In this document: piece by piece, positions 33,791 through 42,954 of the stretch | Layout of the letters: every line of letters begins with the position of its first letter | How positions within the stretch are numbered: position 1 is the first letter of the stretch | Assembly: GCF_024609325.1 (NCBI RefSeq) | Contig: NZ_JANHMQ010000002.1 | Location: forward strand, 682,001 to 746,000 | DNA: 64,000 nt | Direction: 5' to 3' | Source of the DNA: Geothrix fuzhouensis | Lineage (GTDB): Bacteria > Acidobacteriota > Holophagae > Holophagales > Holophagaceae | Program-made: the position numbers and the translations under genes | The notes under the pieces: generated by a model | Told to the model about the DNA's origin: nothing | Seen by the model: the letters and a program-made list of their open reading frames with translations, nothing else | The model's database searches: none

Positions 33791-33991
33791 GGCCGGCTCC
33801 TGTGGAAGATCAGTCAAAGGGGATTCATCATGAGGGCTTTTGAGCCATTCGTCAACGTCTTCATTCTAGGTGCATGAATTACATCAATTGTTCGCTGTTC
33901 AGATGATAGATCGGGCGGGTGACCATTCCAGCTCAAAATGTCACAAAAATGTTGAATCTAAAGAAGAAAAGGATGAGGTGAAGAGGTTTCA

Positions 33992-34609
33992 ATGCTCGAA
34001 GGTGATCCCTGGCATCCTGAAGGTATGGAGCCTCGCCTGCCCCCCCATCTGCCAGCCACCCTGCGCCGCTACCTGGTGCTGCTGGACCGCTGGAACCGCA
34101 CCCATTCCCTGACCTCGCTTCCTCAAGCCGAGCGATGGGAAGAGTTGATTCTGGACGCCGCCGCGATCCTGCCCTTCCTGGCCCCCCTCGCCCCTGGCTG
34201 CCGAGTGGCCGACCTGGGGACGGGAATGGGTTGCCCGGCCGTGGTGCTGGCCCTGGCCCGCCCGGATCTGGAAGTACTCGCTGTGGACGCCTCCGCCAAG
34301 AAGCTGGCTTTCGTCCGTCAGGCGGCCCTGGAACTCCCGGTGCCCAACCTGAAGCCGGTGCATGGCCGTCTCGAGGATCTGCCACCCTTGGAAGCGGATC
34401 TCGGGACTGCCAAGGCGCTGGGATCCCTGGGGCAGCTGACGCAGTGGTGGCTCCGCCACGGCAAAGCGGGGGCCCCCCTGCTGGCCCTCAAGGGGCCGGA
34501 CTGGACGGGAGAGTCCCTTCCGCCCGGCTGGGAGGCCACGCCCCATCCCTACGCTCTGCCCACCCGGGGACAGCGCGTGGTGGTGGCCCTTCGGCACCCA
34601 AACAACTGA
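33992..34609 (+). CDS. rsmG: 16S rRNA (guanine527-N7)-methyltransferase
   Basis: RsmG (GidB) methylates G527 of 16S rRNA using SAM. The 205-residue length is typical. The SAM-binding loop is VADLGTGMGCPAVVLALARP near residue 70-90, followed by VDASAKKLAFV. The opening LVLLDRWNRTHSLTS matches the family (usual 'WN..hNLT'). The ATG at 33992 has GAAGAGG upstream; a second ATG at 34025 also has a plausible site. It is divergent from ybeY. Confidence 0.9.
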   Translation: MLEGDPWHPEGMEPRLPPHLPATLRRYLVLLDRWNRTHSLTSLPQAERWEELILDAAAILPFLAPLAPGCRVADLGTGMGCPAVVLALARPDLEVLAVDASAKKLAFVRQAALELPVPNLKPVHGRLEDLPPLEADLGTAKALGSLGQLTQWWLRHGKAGAPLLALKGPDWTGESLPPGWEATPHPYALPTRGQRVVVALRHPNN

Positions 34610-34628
34610 GGCCCCCGAGAGAGGGGCC
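34610..34628 (+). terminator. Short hairpin between rsmG and the LysM gene
   Basis: GGCCCC (34610-34615) pairs with GGGGCC (34623-34628) around a seven-base loop, directly after the rsmG stop and between convergent genes. No T-run follows. Confidence 0.45.
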
Positions 34629-34650
34629 CCAGGGTGGAACGCGTGCCCGC

Positions 34651-35814
34651 TCAGTGGGTCAGGGTATCGCCGAGGAGGATCTCCTCTGTGGTTCTGAGCA
34701 GACGGCAGGTGGCGGTCTGGGCGTCGGTGCGGACCACCAGGGCCTGGCCGATGTAGTGAGTCGTGGTTTCCGTAGCAGCCTTCCGGTCGCCGTCCGGTCC
34801 TACTGAGAAGGTCTTTGTGCGGACGGCCAGCAGGACATCACCGACCTTCAAGCCATCGTTGGTGCCCTTGTCCACGATCACCATGTCACCGTTTGCGGTG
34901 TGCTGGTGGTTGTCCCGGGCATAGACCACCACGGGTGAATTCGGGGCAACCTTCACGGGGTCGATGATGTCGGTCCTGAGTTGCAGGGGCAGGTTCGCGG
35001 GCTCCGTGAACCGCACCAGATGATCGCCCACTTCCACGCCGTCAAGGCACCGCTCAATGGTGGCCACGGAGCCCTTGGCCAGGGGGGTCACCACCCGGAT
35101 GACCCCGACCTGTTGCACCACGTCACCGAACTTGTGCTTAGTGGTGGGGTGCTGGACTTTGCGCGCGACGGTCTTGAGGATGAGGAACCGGTCGCCGACC
35201 TTCACGCCCTGCTCGCTGCCGGCGTTCATGTAGACCGTCTCACCCTCCAGGAGGAAGCGGCGGTCATCGCGACGGTTGCCGGTTAGGGTGAAGGCGCCCT
35301 GATTCTTGTAGTGCGCCTCGGCGCCTTCAGGGGCAAAGAAGGGCAGTTGGATAAAATCCTGGAAACTGAAGGCGAGTTCCGGCCGTCGTAAGGCGCTTGA
35401 ATCCGCACGGCGCCGATCGGGCTGGAGGCCGGAAACTGACTCAGGAACGGAACCGGCGGTGGCCACGGCGCGGCTCAGATCGATGATCAGGGGATCCCCG
35501 GGGTAGATCCAATGCGGGTCCTTGATCCACTGGTTCAATTCCCAGATCTGGGGCCAGGCGTAGGGGTTGCCGAGGTACTTGCCGGACAGGTCCCAGAGGG
35601 TGTCGCCCTTCTCGACGATGTGGGTGCGGGAGCCTTCAGGTACCGTGAGTTCCTTGGGATAATCCCATTTCGAGCTGTGGGTCTCGACCTTGATCGTGCC
35701 AGCGGGCTCCTGGGCCACAAGGCCCGGAGCAGCGAGTGCCAGGACCATGAGGAGACCGGGCGCCACCGCGAGGGCGCGCCGCCGACCGACAGACAGACGA
35801 TTAGGCTGGTGCAT
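34651..35814 (-). CDS. Exported LysM-domain protein
   Basis: A 387-residue protein with a signal peptide after a basic start (GRRRALAVAPGLLMVLALAA). One LysM domain, which binds peptidoglycan, spans about residues 65-112 (HIVEKGDTLWDLSGKYLGNP ... WIYPGDPLII). The rest consists of strand-rich segments with repeated patterns such as QGVKVGDRFLILKT and DGLKVGDVLLAVRT. Its partner or enzymatic role is unknown. It is last in a likely three-gene operon after the Smr-like and PfkB-family genes, with gaps of 23 and 31 bases. Confidence 0.85.
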   Translation of the reverse strand: MHQPNRLSVGRRRALAVAPGLLMVLALAAPGLVAQEPAGTIKVETHSSKWDYPKELTVPEGSRTHIVEKGDTLWDLSGKYLGNPYAWPQIWELNQWIKDPHWIYPGDPLIIDLSRAVATAGSVPESVSGLQPDRRRADSSALRRPELAFSFQDFIQLPFFAPEGAEAHYKNQGAFTLTGNRRDDRRFLLEGETVYMNAGSEQGVKVGDRFLILKTVARKVQHPTTKHKFGDVVQQVGVIRVVTPLAKGSVATIERCLDGVEVGDHLVRFTEPANLPLQLRTDIIDPVKVAPNSPVVVYARDNHQHTANGDMVIVDKGTNDGLKVGDVLLAVRTKTFSVGPDGDRKAATETTTHYIGQALVVRTDAQTATCRLLRTTEEILLGDTLTH

Positions 35815-35845
35815 CAGGAACCCCCAGGGGATTAGGTGGTGCTGA

Positions 35846-36757
35846 TTATAGGTCTTCGACGCGGATCATATCTGAAAATAATGCCAAGCGGTTGCGAACT
35901 TCATCCTGAGAAATCTGCTCGAGTCGTTCCGTGGAGAACTGCTCCACGGTGAAACTGGCCATGACCGAGCCCACCAGGGTCGCGTGCTTCAGGGCGGTGA
36001 CGTCCGTGCGCTCAATCCAGGCCAGGTAGCCCAGGAAGCCCCCGGCGAACGTGTCCCCGGCGCCCGTGGGATCGAAGACACTCTCCAGCGGGTAGGCCGG
36101 AGCGGCAAAGATCCCTTCTGGTGTGAAGAGGGCCACGCCGTACTCGCCGCGCTTCACCACCAGCGTGCTTGGGCCAAGCGCCCGGACCTTCTTGTAGGCC
36201 TTGATCAAGCTGTATTCCTGGGTGAGTTCCCGCACCTCGGCATCGTTCACCAGGAGGATGTCGACCTCCCGGAGGACGGCCTCCAGGGCCGGGCGGGCCC
36301 CGCGGATCCAGTAATTCATGGTGTCCAGGGCGATCCAGCGGGGCCGCCTGGTCATCTGACGCACCACATCCAACTGCAGGACCGGGTCGATGTTTCCAAG
36401 GAACAGGTAATCGGATTCGCGGTAGTTGACGGGCAGGTTGGGCTTGAAGTCCGCGAAGACGTTCAGGTCCGTAGCCAGGGTCTTGGCCTCGTTCAGGTCA
36501 TACCCGTAGGCGCCCTTCCAATGGAAGCTCAGGCCCTTGACCTTTGAAAGGCCCGTCAGGTCGATGGGCCGGCCTTCGAAGACCCGCATCTGGTCGGAGC
36601 CGAAATCCTCGCCCACCACGGCGACGATGCGTACAGGGTGGAAGCGGCTGGCGCTCAGGGAAAAGTAGGTCGCGGAGCCGCCCAGGGCGTGCTCACGCCT
36701 GCCGAAGGGCGTCTCCAGGTCATCAAAGGCCACACTGCCGACCACGAGCAGACTCAT
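35846..36757 (-). CDS. PfkB-family sugar kinase
   Basis: A 303-residue ribokinase-fold enzyme. The N-terminal glycine pair is in REHALGGSATYFSLSA, and the C-terminal ATP and catalytic motif is FDPTGAGDTFAGGFLG near residue 240, with the catalytic Asp. FPHPVRIVAVVGEDFG is typical of the family. Members phosphorylate ribose, fructose, adenosine and other sugars or nucleosides; the substrate cannot be told here. It is in an operon with the Smr-like gene upstream and the LysM gene downstream. Confidence 0.88.
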   Translation of the reverse strand: MSLLVVGSVAFDDLETPFGRREHALGGSATYFSLSASRFHPVRIVAVVGEDFGSDQMRVFEGRPIDLTGLSKVKGLSFHWKGAYGYDLNEAKTLATDLNVFADFKPNLPVNYRESDYLFLGNIDPVLQLDVVRQMTRRPRWIALDTMNYWIRGARPALEAVLREVDILLVNDAEVRELTQEYSLIKAYKKVRALGPSTLVVKRGEYGVALFTPEGIFAAPAYPLESVFDPTGAGDTFAGGFLGYLAWIERTDVTALKHATLVGSVMASFTVEQFSTERLEQISQDEVRNRLALFSDMIRVEDL

Positions 36758-36780
36758 CGGGAGGCTCCATCAAACTCGAA

Positions 36781-37557
36781 TTAGGATTGGGGCTGGGAGG
36801 GGGTGAGATAAAGCAGCCAAGCCTGGCTGCCACCCATGGGCACCGGCGCCTGGGCGTAGCGCGCCACCGTGGGAAGTTCCCCAGAGGCCAGCAGGGCCAG
36901 CAGGCCCTCATGGAGCTGCGGGGCCGGGCCGAGGATGACCTGGAGGGTGCGCCAGCCCAGCACGAGACCGTCTCCCAGGCGGTCCTGTAGCCGGTCCATG
37001 GCGTCCTGCAGCGTATGCCCTCGCAGGTCCAGCACGCCGTCCACTTCGATCGCCATGCCTGCCGCCAGCTGGAACCGGACCGGCAGGGGGGAGGGCGGGG
37101 GAACGTCCTGGTCAGCGGGAGCCAGATGCACCGGTGCCGCTTCGGCCACCGGAGGTTCGGTCGGAAGCGAAGGGGCCGCTGTCACGGGAGGTGCGACAGG
37201 GGATGGTGGGGCCTGGGCCGGGGCGGCCTTGGCCATCGGCCCTCGGGACAGCGGCTTCAGACCCTTCAGATCCTTGAGGGCTTCTTCGAAGGTTTCCGGT
37301 GGGGTGGGGGGAGCAGGTGGCTGGGCGGGGGCCTGGGCTGCTGAGATGGGGGCCGGTACGGGGCCAGCCGGGGCTGGGCGGGGGGAGGGCCCGGGTTTCA
37401 GCCCCATAGCCGAAAGGAAGACCGCATCCTCGTCAATCAGGCTGCCGGGCCCCTGGGGTTTGGGCGCGGGTTTGGGCGGGGGCTTGGGCGTAGGAGAAAC
37501 CGGCTCCTCCGGCTTCAACTGCTGCTTCAACTTCGCCAGATCCTGCTTCCACGCCAT
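36781..37557 (-). CDS. Smr-domain-like protein with proline-rich linker
   Basis: A 258-residue protein. The C-terminal 85 residues resemble a Smr domain, the nicking endonuclease-like domain of MutS2 and SmrA/B: LDLRGHTLQDAMDRLQDRL aligns with the 'DLHG.t..eA' helix, QVILGPAPQLHEGL with the 'IIHGKGtg.Lr' loop, and MGGSQAWLLYL with the last strand. Both active-site His are replaced (DLRG for DLHG, LGPA for HGKG), so nuclease activity is doubtful. Residues 20-175 are Pro/Ala-rich with short conserved-looking pieces (SLIDEDAVFLSAMGLKP, ETFEEALKDLKGLKPL) like the N-terminus of Smr proteins. I start at ATG 37557 (MAWKQDLAKLKQQL). Confidence 0.7.
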   Translation of the reverse strand: MAWKQDLAKLKQQLKPEEPVSPTPKPPPKPAPKPQGPGSLIDEDAVFLSAMGLKPGPSPRPAPAGPVPAPISAAQAPAQPPAPPTPPETFEEALKDLKGLKPLSRGPMAKAAPAQAPPSPVAPPVTAAPSLPTEPPVAEAAPVHLAPADQDVPPPSPLPVRFQLAAGMAIEVDGVLDLRGHTLQDAMDRLQDRLGDGLVLGWRTLQVILGPAPQLHEGLLALLASGELPTVARYAQAPVPMGGSQAWLLYLTPSQPQS

Positions 37558-37767
37558 GAACCATCCTCGTCTCGTCCAGAGTAGGCCATCGGGGCCCCGG
37601 CCCAAAGCCTGGTGTTGCAATCCCGCACCACACCGAGGCAAATCGCAGCAATCGCCGTAGGTCCTCAACCGGAGTATGCTGCGCTGGATCTAAGGATTGA
37701 CGGCGCTTGCCGTAAGCTGGCACGCCCTTCGCTCCGTAGCTCACTCGCCACATCCACTGGAGGCCTT

Positions 37768-38415
37768 ATGCGCCGAACCACGATGCTCTTGTTGCCGCTG
37801 CTGCTCGCCTCAGGAGCCGCGCTTCACGCCCAGAGCCCACACGTGGGCTTCAGCCTGAACCTGGTGATCCCCACTGGGGAGTTCGCCAGCACGACCTACC
37901 CTGCCTACCTCAACACCTCGGGGAACCTGGTTCCGCCGCAGAAGGAGACCTACGACGTGGGCCTCGGCGGCAGCTTCACGGTCAGTTTTCCTGTGGACCG
38001 GACTCTGGCCATTCGGCTGAACCTGAGCGGTTCGGCCGAGAATGGAACCAACCGGGCCCCAGGGTACGACACCATCAACCTGCGCCACTCCATGTTCAAC
38101 CTGGGTGGTGATCTGCAGATCTTCCCGGATGGCACGGCCTTCCGCCACCGGGGGCTCTACTTCGTGGTGGGGCTCTCCGCTGACTTCGAACAGTTCGACC
38201 GCAGCTTCGGGGATCCCCTCTACGACTACACGGATACCACCCGGAAGAGCCGGATGGGCGGGTCCATCGGCCTCGGGCACAGCTTCGGCTACGATGCCGG
38301 GACACGGTTCACCCTGGAAGCCACCTTCCACAAGACCCTCACTGCCCACGATGTGGAGGCCGGCGATCCCCCCGCCACGGACTTCGTGAAAGTCGGCTTC
38401 GGTTTCGTCTTCTGA
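37768..38415 (+). CDS. Outer-membrane beta-barrel protein
   Basis: A 215-residue protein with a signal peptide (MRRTTMLLLPLLLASGAALHA). The mature part consists of alternating strands such as YFVVGLSADFEQF and MGGSIGLGHSFGYDAG, and ends in GFGFVF with a terminal Phe, the hallmark for BAM-dependent barrel insertion. It looks like a small eight- to ten-strand barrel of unknown function. TGGAGG lies six bases before the ATG. A strong hairpin terminator follows. Confidence 0.82.
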   Translation: MRRTTMLLLPLLLASGAALHAQSPHVGFSLNLVIPTGEFASTTYPAYLNTSGNLVPPQKETYDVGLGGSFTVSFPVDRTLAIRLNLSGSAENGTNRAPGYDTINLRHSMFNLGGDLQIFPDGTAFRHRGLYFVVGLSADFEQFDRSFGDPLYDYTDTTRKSRMGGSIGLGHSFGYDAGTRFTLEATFHKTLTAHDVEAGDPPATDFVKVGFGFVF

Positions 38416-38426
38416 ACCGTCTCGCC

Positions 38427-38464
38427 CCATGAAAAAGCGGCCCTCGCGGGCCGCTTTTTCATGG
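38427..38464. terminator. Bidirectional terminator
   Basis: A perfect 17-pair stem (38427-38443 with 38448-38464) with loop TCGC and arms containing AAAAAG/CTTTTT, so either strand gives a G/C stem followed by a T-run. It lies between the barrel gene and the convergent coiled-coil gene. Confidence 0.9.
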
Positions 38465-38474
38465 ATGGAACTGA

Positions 38475-39332
38475 TCATTTCTTAGCAGCAGCTTTCTTCT
38501 TCCGGGCCTTGGGCTTGACGGGTGCGGGTTCCTCGTCCTTGCCCAGGAGGCCGCTCACCAATCGGGCGACCCCCTTGTTGGCGGGATCGAGCTTCTGGAG
38601 GCGGCGGGCATAGGCCAGACGTTCCGACTGGGGCCGGGCATCGTCGGCCTTCACCTGCTCCAGCTTTCCCGCCACGAAGCTGGCGGTACCCCCAGCTTCA
38701 GCTATCTCTGCCTTTTCCCGATCAAGGAAGGCCTTCCAGTCCGCGGCGGCCTTGGTGGTGCTGTCCTTGGTCTGGCGCAGGCGGACGAGAATGCCATCAA
38801 TGTCTTTCAGGGCGCGTTCGCTATGGGCTATGGCGGCCTTCTGCTCGTCTGTGAAGATCCTGAGCTGCTGGCGGAGCTTCATCTGATCCTGGTTCAAACC
38901 AGGGGCTTCCTCCAGTTCCTTGAGCCGTGGCGCCTGCTTGTCCATGGCATCCCGGAATTCCCGCAGCTTGAGTTCGTGTTCATTGCGGGTCTTGGCCAAC
39001 AGGGGCTCGGCGGTGGCCAGATTCTCTTCTGCGGCGGCCTGAGCCTTCTGCAGATGGACGAGGGCTTCCTCCCAGCTGCCTTCGGCTACACAGGCGCGGG
39101 CGGCCAGGCTGCGCAGGGCTGCCAGGGCGTGCATGTCGTTGTAGTCGGAGGGATTGACCGTGAGGCCTTCCCGACCCAGGAGGGCCTCCACCCCGCGACG
39201 GACCGTGGCGGCGTCGCCCCGCTCCAGCTGGAGCTCCCAGGGGCCCCGGACCTCCTTGAAGCGGTCGGTGAGACTCTGGGCACCCAGGCTCGTGGCCAGG
39301 GCACAGGCAAGCAGGAATCCGAGGCGGCTCAT
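38475..39332 (-). CDS. Secreted coiled-coil protein with Lys/Ala-rich tail (paralogue 1)
   Basis: A 285-residue exported protein of no recognised family. A signal peptide (MSRLGFLLACALATSLGAQS) is followed by a largely helical body (for instance LVHLQKAQAAAEENLATAEPLL and LKLREFRDAMDKQ) and a tail PKARKKKAAAKK. It is similar in layout to the next gene upstream: both have a helical core, an 'L..LDP.N.g...L..L' segment near the end (RRLQKLDPANKGVARLV) and a Lys/Ala tail, so they look like tandem duplicates. AAGGAG precedes the ATG at 39332. Confidence 0.72.
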   Translation of the reverse strand: MSRLGFLLACALATSLGAQSLTDRFKEVRGPWELQLERGDAATVRRGVEALLGREGLTVNPSDYNDMHALAALRSLAARACVAEGSWEEALVHLQKAQAAAEENLATAEPLLAKTRNEHELKLREFRDAMDKQAPRLKELEEAPGLNQDQMKLRQQLRIFTDEQKAAIAHSERALKDIDGILVRLRQTKDSTTKAAADWKAFLDREKAEIAEAGGTASFVAGKLEQVKADDARPQSERLAYARRLQKLDPANKGVARLVSGLLGKDEEPAPVKPKARKKKAAAKK

Positions 39333-39363
39333 GGTCGCTCCTTCCAAGTCATGTGCGACAGGG

Positions 39364-40368
39364 TCACTTCTTTTTGGCGGCCTTCTTCGCGGGCCTGGCT
39401 TCCTTGGCGAAGGGCTCCTTGCCTTGCTTCAGGTTCTCCAGGGCCTTCGCGGCACCCGCGTTGCCGGGATCCAGCACCAGCAGGCGGTTGAGGAAGGCGG
39501 CCTGGGTCTGGGTGCCGTTCAGCTTGGTGACGTTCTCGTGATTGCGAAGGACCGCGTCCACCCAGGTCTTCTTCCCGACGATCTTCGCCTTCTTCATCAC
39601 CTGCTCGGTGTTGAACTTGGTGATCTCGTCGTTCTGGCTGGCCAGGACTGCCTTGGCCTTCGCGAGGGAGGTCTCGGCGGCCTTCACCATGCCCTCGGCC
39701 TCCTTGCGATTGTCGGCGAGCACCTTGGCCACCTTCGGAGCATTGACGAGGTTCTGCTTGTGGACCGGCAGGGCAGCGTTGATCTGGTCGAGTTCCAGCT
39801 GCTGCTCGGGGGCCTTGCCTGCTCGGGCCTTGAGGTCTTCCAGGCCTTTGGCATCAGGCTTCTTTGTCTTCGCGTTCACCGCGGCGATCTCTTCCTTGAG
39901 GCCGTTCAGCGTGGTCTGTAGTTCCTGCTGGCGGGCAGCGTTCTTGGCGAGGTAGTCCTGGGAATCCTTAGCAGCCTTATCCCACTGCGCGGCGATGGGT
40001 GCCTGGGCCTTGTCTAGATCAGCCTTGATGCCCTGGGCAACCGTGAGTCGCTTCTGCTGGATCTCGACAGCCTTCTCCCACTGGCCGGCCTCGGCCGCAG
40101 TATTGGCCCAGAGGCGGTAGAAGGACAGGAGGCCCTGGGCGTTGTCCATGCTCTGGCCGATGGTCTGCAGGTTGGTGCCATTGAAGGCAGGGCGCTCGGC
40201 GGGGATCAGGCCCTCCACCTTCGTCATGGCCTGCTGGGCCTGGAAGGTCTTGAGCATCTGGTTGATGCCCGGGAGTTCTGCGTTGAACCGCTGGGTCAGG
40301 TCAGCGGGGGCCGGGGCCTGGGCCACTAGCGCCACCGCGGGGAAGAGGAGGAAGGGCATCGGGCGCAT
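39364..40368 (-). CDS. Secreted coiled-coil protein with Lys/Ala-rich tail (paralogue 2)
   Basis: A 334-residue exported protein of no recognised family. After a signal peptide (MRPMPFLLFPAVALVAQA) come long helices (KAVEIQQKRLTVAQGIKADL, EEIAAVNAKTKKPD), then NRLLVLDPGNAGAAKALENL and the basic tail RPAKKAAKKK. It sits 31 bases upstream of paralogue 1 in the same direction. The start is taken as ATG 40368, with GTGGAG upstream; a GTG six bases earlier is possible. The role is unknown; the helical body could be structural in the periplasm. Confidence 0.72.
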   Translation of the reverse strand: MRPMPFLLFPAVALVAQAPAPADLTQRFNAELPGINQMLKTFQAQQAMTKVEGLIPAERPAFNGTNLQTIGQSMDNAQGLLSFYRLWANTAAEAGQWEKAVEIQQKRLTVAQGIKADLDKAQAPIAAQWDKAAKDSQDYLAKNAARQQELQTTLNGLKEEIAAVNAKTKKPDAKGLEDLKARAGKAPEQQLELDQINAALPVHKQNLVNAPKVAKVLADNRKEAEGMVKAAETSLAKAKAVLASQNDEITKFNTEQVMKKAKIVGKKTWVDAVLRNHENVTKLNGTQTQAAFLNRLLVLDPGNAGAAKALENLKQGKEPFAKEARPAKKAAKKK

Positions 40369-40448
40369 GGGCACTCCACATAAGTCCAGGCTCCAGGGTA
40401 GCGAAAAGGCCCCGGGCCTGTCCGTCGCCCTGACAATTTGTGATGGGA

Positions 40449-42377
40449 TCAGTGGCCGGCGCGTTTTTCCTCGAGTTCCAGCCAGGCCTCTTCCAGGACC
40501 TCCAGGGCCGCCTTTAGCCCATCCCGATCCCGCAGGGCCTGGTGGCCAGGGCTGTCCGCGCGGAGGAAGGCGGCGGGATCAGCCAGCAGCCCATCCAGTT
40601 CCGTGAGCCGGGCGTGGAGGACCTCCAGTTCCAGTTCCACCTCAGCGAGGCGCCGCTGCTCCTTCTGGGAGAGCCCAGGTTTCCGGGTGCGGGGTGCATC
40701 CACCTTGGCCACCACCCGCGAGCTCTCGGCCTTCGGTGCCTCCTGGGCCGCCGCCCGGGCCTCCCGCAGGCTGCGCACGGTCGAGGGTGCCCCTTCATAC
40801 AATTCCCAGCGCGGGGTTCCGGCGGGGTTCCAGGCCAGGGTGTGGGTGGCCACCTGGTCCAGGAAGAAGCGGTCATGGCTCACCAGCAACAGGGTGCCGC
40901 TGAAACCCAGGAGGGCCTCTTCCAGGTTCTGGAGGGTGGGGATGTCCAGGTCGTTGGTGGGCTCGTCCAGCACCAGGAGGTCCGCGGGACTCAGCATGGC
41001 CTTGGCCAGCAGGAGCCGGTTCCGCTCGCCACCGCTGAGGGTGGCGGCCGGGCGCGCCTGCTGGTCCACGGGGAAACCGAAGCGGGTGAGGTAGACGTGG
41101 GCCAGCAGGGTGCCGTTTCCGGTGTCCACCACCGCAGCGCGCTCCGCGAGGTTGTCGAGGATGCTGCGGCCTCCATCGAGCTCACCGCGACCTTGGGAGA
41201 TGGTGGTGGTGGCGAGCTTGGGGTGGCGGACGGCCTCGCCCGCGGAGGGTTCAAGCTCGCCCAGCAGCACCTTGAGCAGGGTGGACTTTCCACAGCCGTT
41301 GGGCCCCAACAGGGCGATGCGCATGCCGCGCTGGAGGCTGAGGTCCAGCCCGCCCAACAGCTCCTCGCCGCCGGGATAGGCGAAGCGCAGTCCTTCGGCG
41401 CGGATCAGGGCGTCGCTGCGGTTGCCGCCGGTGGCGAAGGTCAGCCCTTGCCGGAGCTCCAGGCGGGTGCGGTCCTCCACATCATCCTTTAGGTCCAACA
41501 CTTCCTGGATGCGGAGCTTGGACTTGCGGGTGCGGGCCTTGGCGCCGCGGCGCAGCCAAGCCATCTCACGGCGCAGGCGGTTCTGCATGTGTTCCGTGAG
41601 CCGGGACTCGCGAAATTCCCGGTCCGATTTCTCCAGCAGGTAGTCGCTGTAGCCACCCTCGTAGCTGCGGAGGGCGCCGTCCTCCAGTTCGAGCATCCGG
41701 GTCGCGACCGCGTCCAGCAGGTGGCGGTCATGGGTGATGAGGAGAAGGGCCCCACCATAGGCCTGGAGCCAGGCTTCGAGCTTTTCCACCTGGTCCGGAT
41801 CCAGGTGGTTGGTGGGTTCGTCCAGCACCAGGACATCCGGCTCTTTGAGCCAGGCCTGGGCCAGGGCCACGCGCTTGCGCCAGCCGCCGGAGAGGGTTTC
41901 CACTTCAACCTCGAGATCGACCAGGCCCCAGGTGGTGGCCGCCGCTTTCAGGCGCGGCTCCAGGTCCCAACCCCAGCGTTCGATCTGGTGCTCCACGTTT
42001 TGCAGTTCGTCAAGAAGTCGGGCCTCGGTTTGCCCAGAGGCCCCGTGAAGGTCTTCGTGGATCGCCTGATGGCGCGCCAGCAGGAGGGCGTGATCAGCCA
42101 ACGAGGCCTCCAGGGCCTGCCGGATGCTGGCGCCCGGTACGAAGTGAGGTTCCTGGCTCAGGCGGGCGATGCGGAGGCCCTGGGTGATGACCACCTCACC
42201 GGAATCGGGGGTTTCGTCACCGGTCAGCAGCCGGAACAGCGTGCTCTTCCCCGCGCCGTTGCGACCGATGAGGCCAACTTTTTCATCCTGGAAGAGACCG
42301 AGGCTCAGTCCGTCCAGAATGGCTGTCGCGCCATATCGTTTCGTGACATTGATCAAACTAAGGGCGATAGCGGGCAA
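40449..42377 (-). CDS. uup: ABC-F ATPase Uup
   Basis: A 642-residue ABC-F protein. Walker A motifs GRNGAGKST and GPNGCGKST, signatures TLSGGWRKR and TLSGGERNR, and Walker B regions LVLDEPTNHLDPD and LVLDEPTNDLDIP show two intact ATP sites. The C-terminal 80 residues form a charged coiled coil (QKEQRRLAEVELELEVL), the DNA-binding domain that marks Uup. Uup is linked to ribosome function and to precise excision of transposons. The reading frame starts at TTG 42377, with GTAGGAG seven bases upstream; no ATG is available before the first conserved strand. Confidence 0.9.
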   Translation of the reverse strand: MPAIALSLINVTKRYGATAILDGLSLGLFQDEKVGLIGRNGAGKSTLFRLLTGDETPDSGEVVITQGLRIARLSQEPHFVPGASIRQALEASLADHALLLARHQAIHEDLHGASGQTEARLLDELQNVEHQIERWGWDLEPRLKAAATTWGLVDLEVEVETLSGGWRKRVALAQAWLKEPDVLVLDEPTNHLDPDQVEKLEAWLQAYGGALLLITHDRHLLDAVATRMLELEDGALRSYEGGYSDYLLEKSDREFRESRLTEHMQNRLRREMAWLRRGAKARTRKSKLRIQEVLDLKDDVEDRTRLELRQGLTFATGGNRSDALIRAEGLRFAYPGGEELLGGLDLSLQRGMRIALLGPNGCGKSTLLKVLLGELEPSAGEAVRHPKLATTTISQGRGELDGGRSILDNLAERAAVVDTGNGTLLAHVYLTRFGFPVDQQARPAATLSGGERNRLLLAKAMLSPADLLVLDEPTNDLDIPTLQNLEEALLGFSGTLLLVSHDRFFLDQVATHTLAWNPAGTPRWELYEGAPSTVRSLREARAAAQEAPKAESSRVVAKVDAPRTRKPGLSQKEQRRLAEVELELEVLHARLTELDGLLADPAAFLRADSPGHQALRDRDGLKAALEVLEEAWLELEEKRAGH

Positions 42378-42450
42378 GAAGGGCTCCTACGACCTTCCAG
42401 AATCCCACGGATAGGGAGATGCTTGCCGGCAAAGAATCCGTGAGGTAGCC

Positions 42451-42954
42451 ATGTCCCTTCAGGAAGAACTTCAGATGTCGAAACTCCCCGCTCCGGGCGT
42501 TCAGTTGATGCTTCAGCTGATGCTGACGAGGGAGGCCGTCGTCCGGGTCCAGGAGCGGCTTTTCGAGGCCCATGGACTGACGATCCAGCAGTACAACGTC
42601 CTGCGCATCGCCCGCGGCGGCCCGGTCAAGGGCCATCCCATCTATGAGATCGAGCGGAGGATGATCTACCGTTTCGCAAATGTGACGCGGCTGGTGGATC
42701 GTCTCGAAGCGCAGGGGCTGCTCAAGCGGGTGGCCGATCCCAAGGATCGCCGCGTGAGCCGGGTGGTCATCACCCCCAAGGGGCGCCGCCTCATGGACCG
42801 CCTCGACGAGCCTGTGAAGGCCATGGCCACGCAGCTCACCAGCTGCTGTGACGAGCAGGAGTGCCTGCACATCTCGAACTGGCTGGAGCGCCTGCGGGAA
42901 CACTGCACCCAGCAGGAAGGGTTTCAGGAAGAACTGGTGGGCGCCATCAACTGA
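42451..42954 (+). CDS. MarR-family transcriptional regulator
   Basis: A 167-residue winged-helix repressor. The DNA-binding part is at about residues 45-115: LTIQQYNVLRIARGG, the recognition helix region MIYRFANVTRLVDRLEAQGLL, and the wing RVADPKDRRVSRVVITPKG. Effector and target genes are unknown; the divergent uup gene, 73 bases away, or its own gene are the natural candidates. GAGGT precedes the ATG. Its end overlaps the convergent transglutaminase gene by 31 bases. Confidence 0.9.
   Translation: MSLQEELQMSKLPAPGVQLMLQLMLTREAVVRVQERLFEAHGLTIQQYNVLRIARGGPVKGHPIYEIERRMIYRFANVTRLVDRLEAQGLLKRVADPKDRRVSRVVITPKGRRLMDRLDEPVKAMATQLTSCCDEQECLHISNWLERLREHCTQQEGFQEELVGAIN

Noticed and set aside
42924-42954. 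Gene overlap between the MarR and transglutaminase genes as an annotation error
   Set aside because: Both stops are clear, and both C-termini look intact; a 31-base convergent overlap is plausible.
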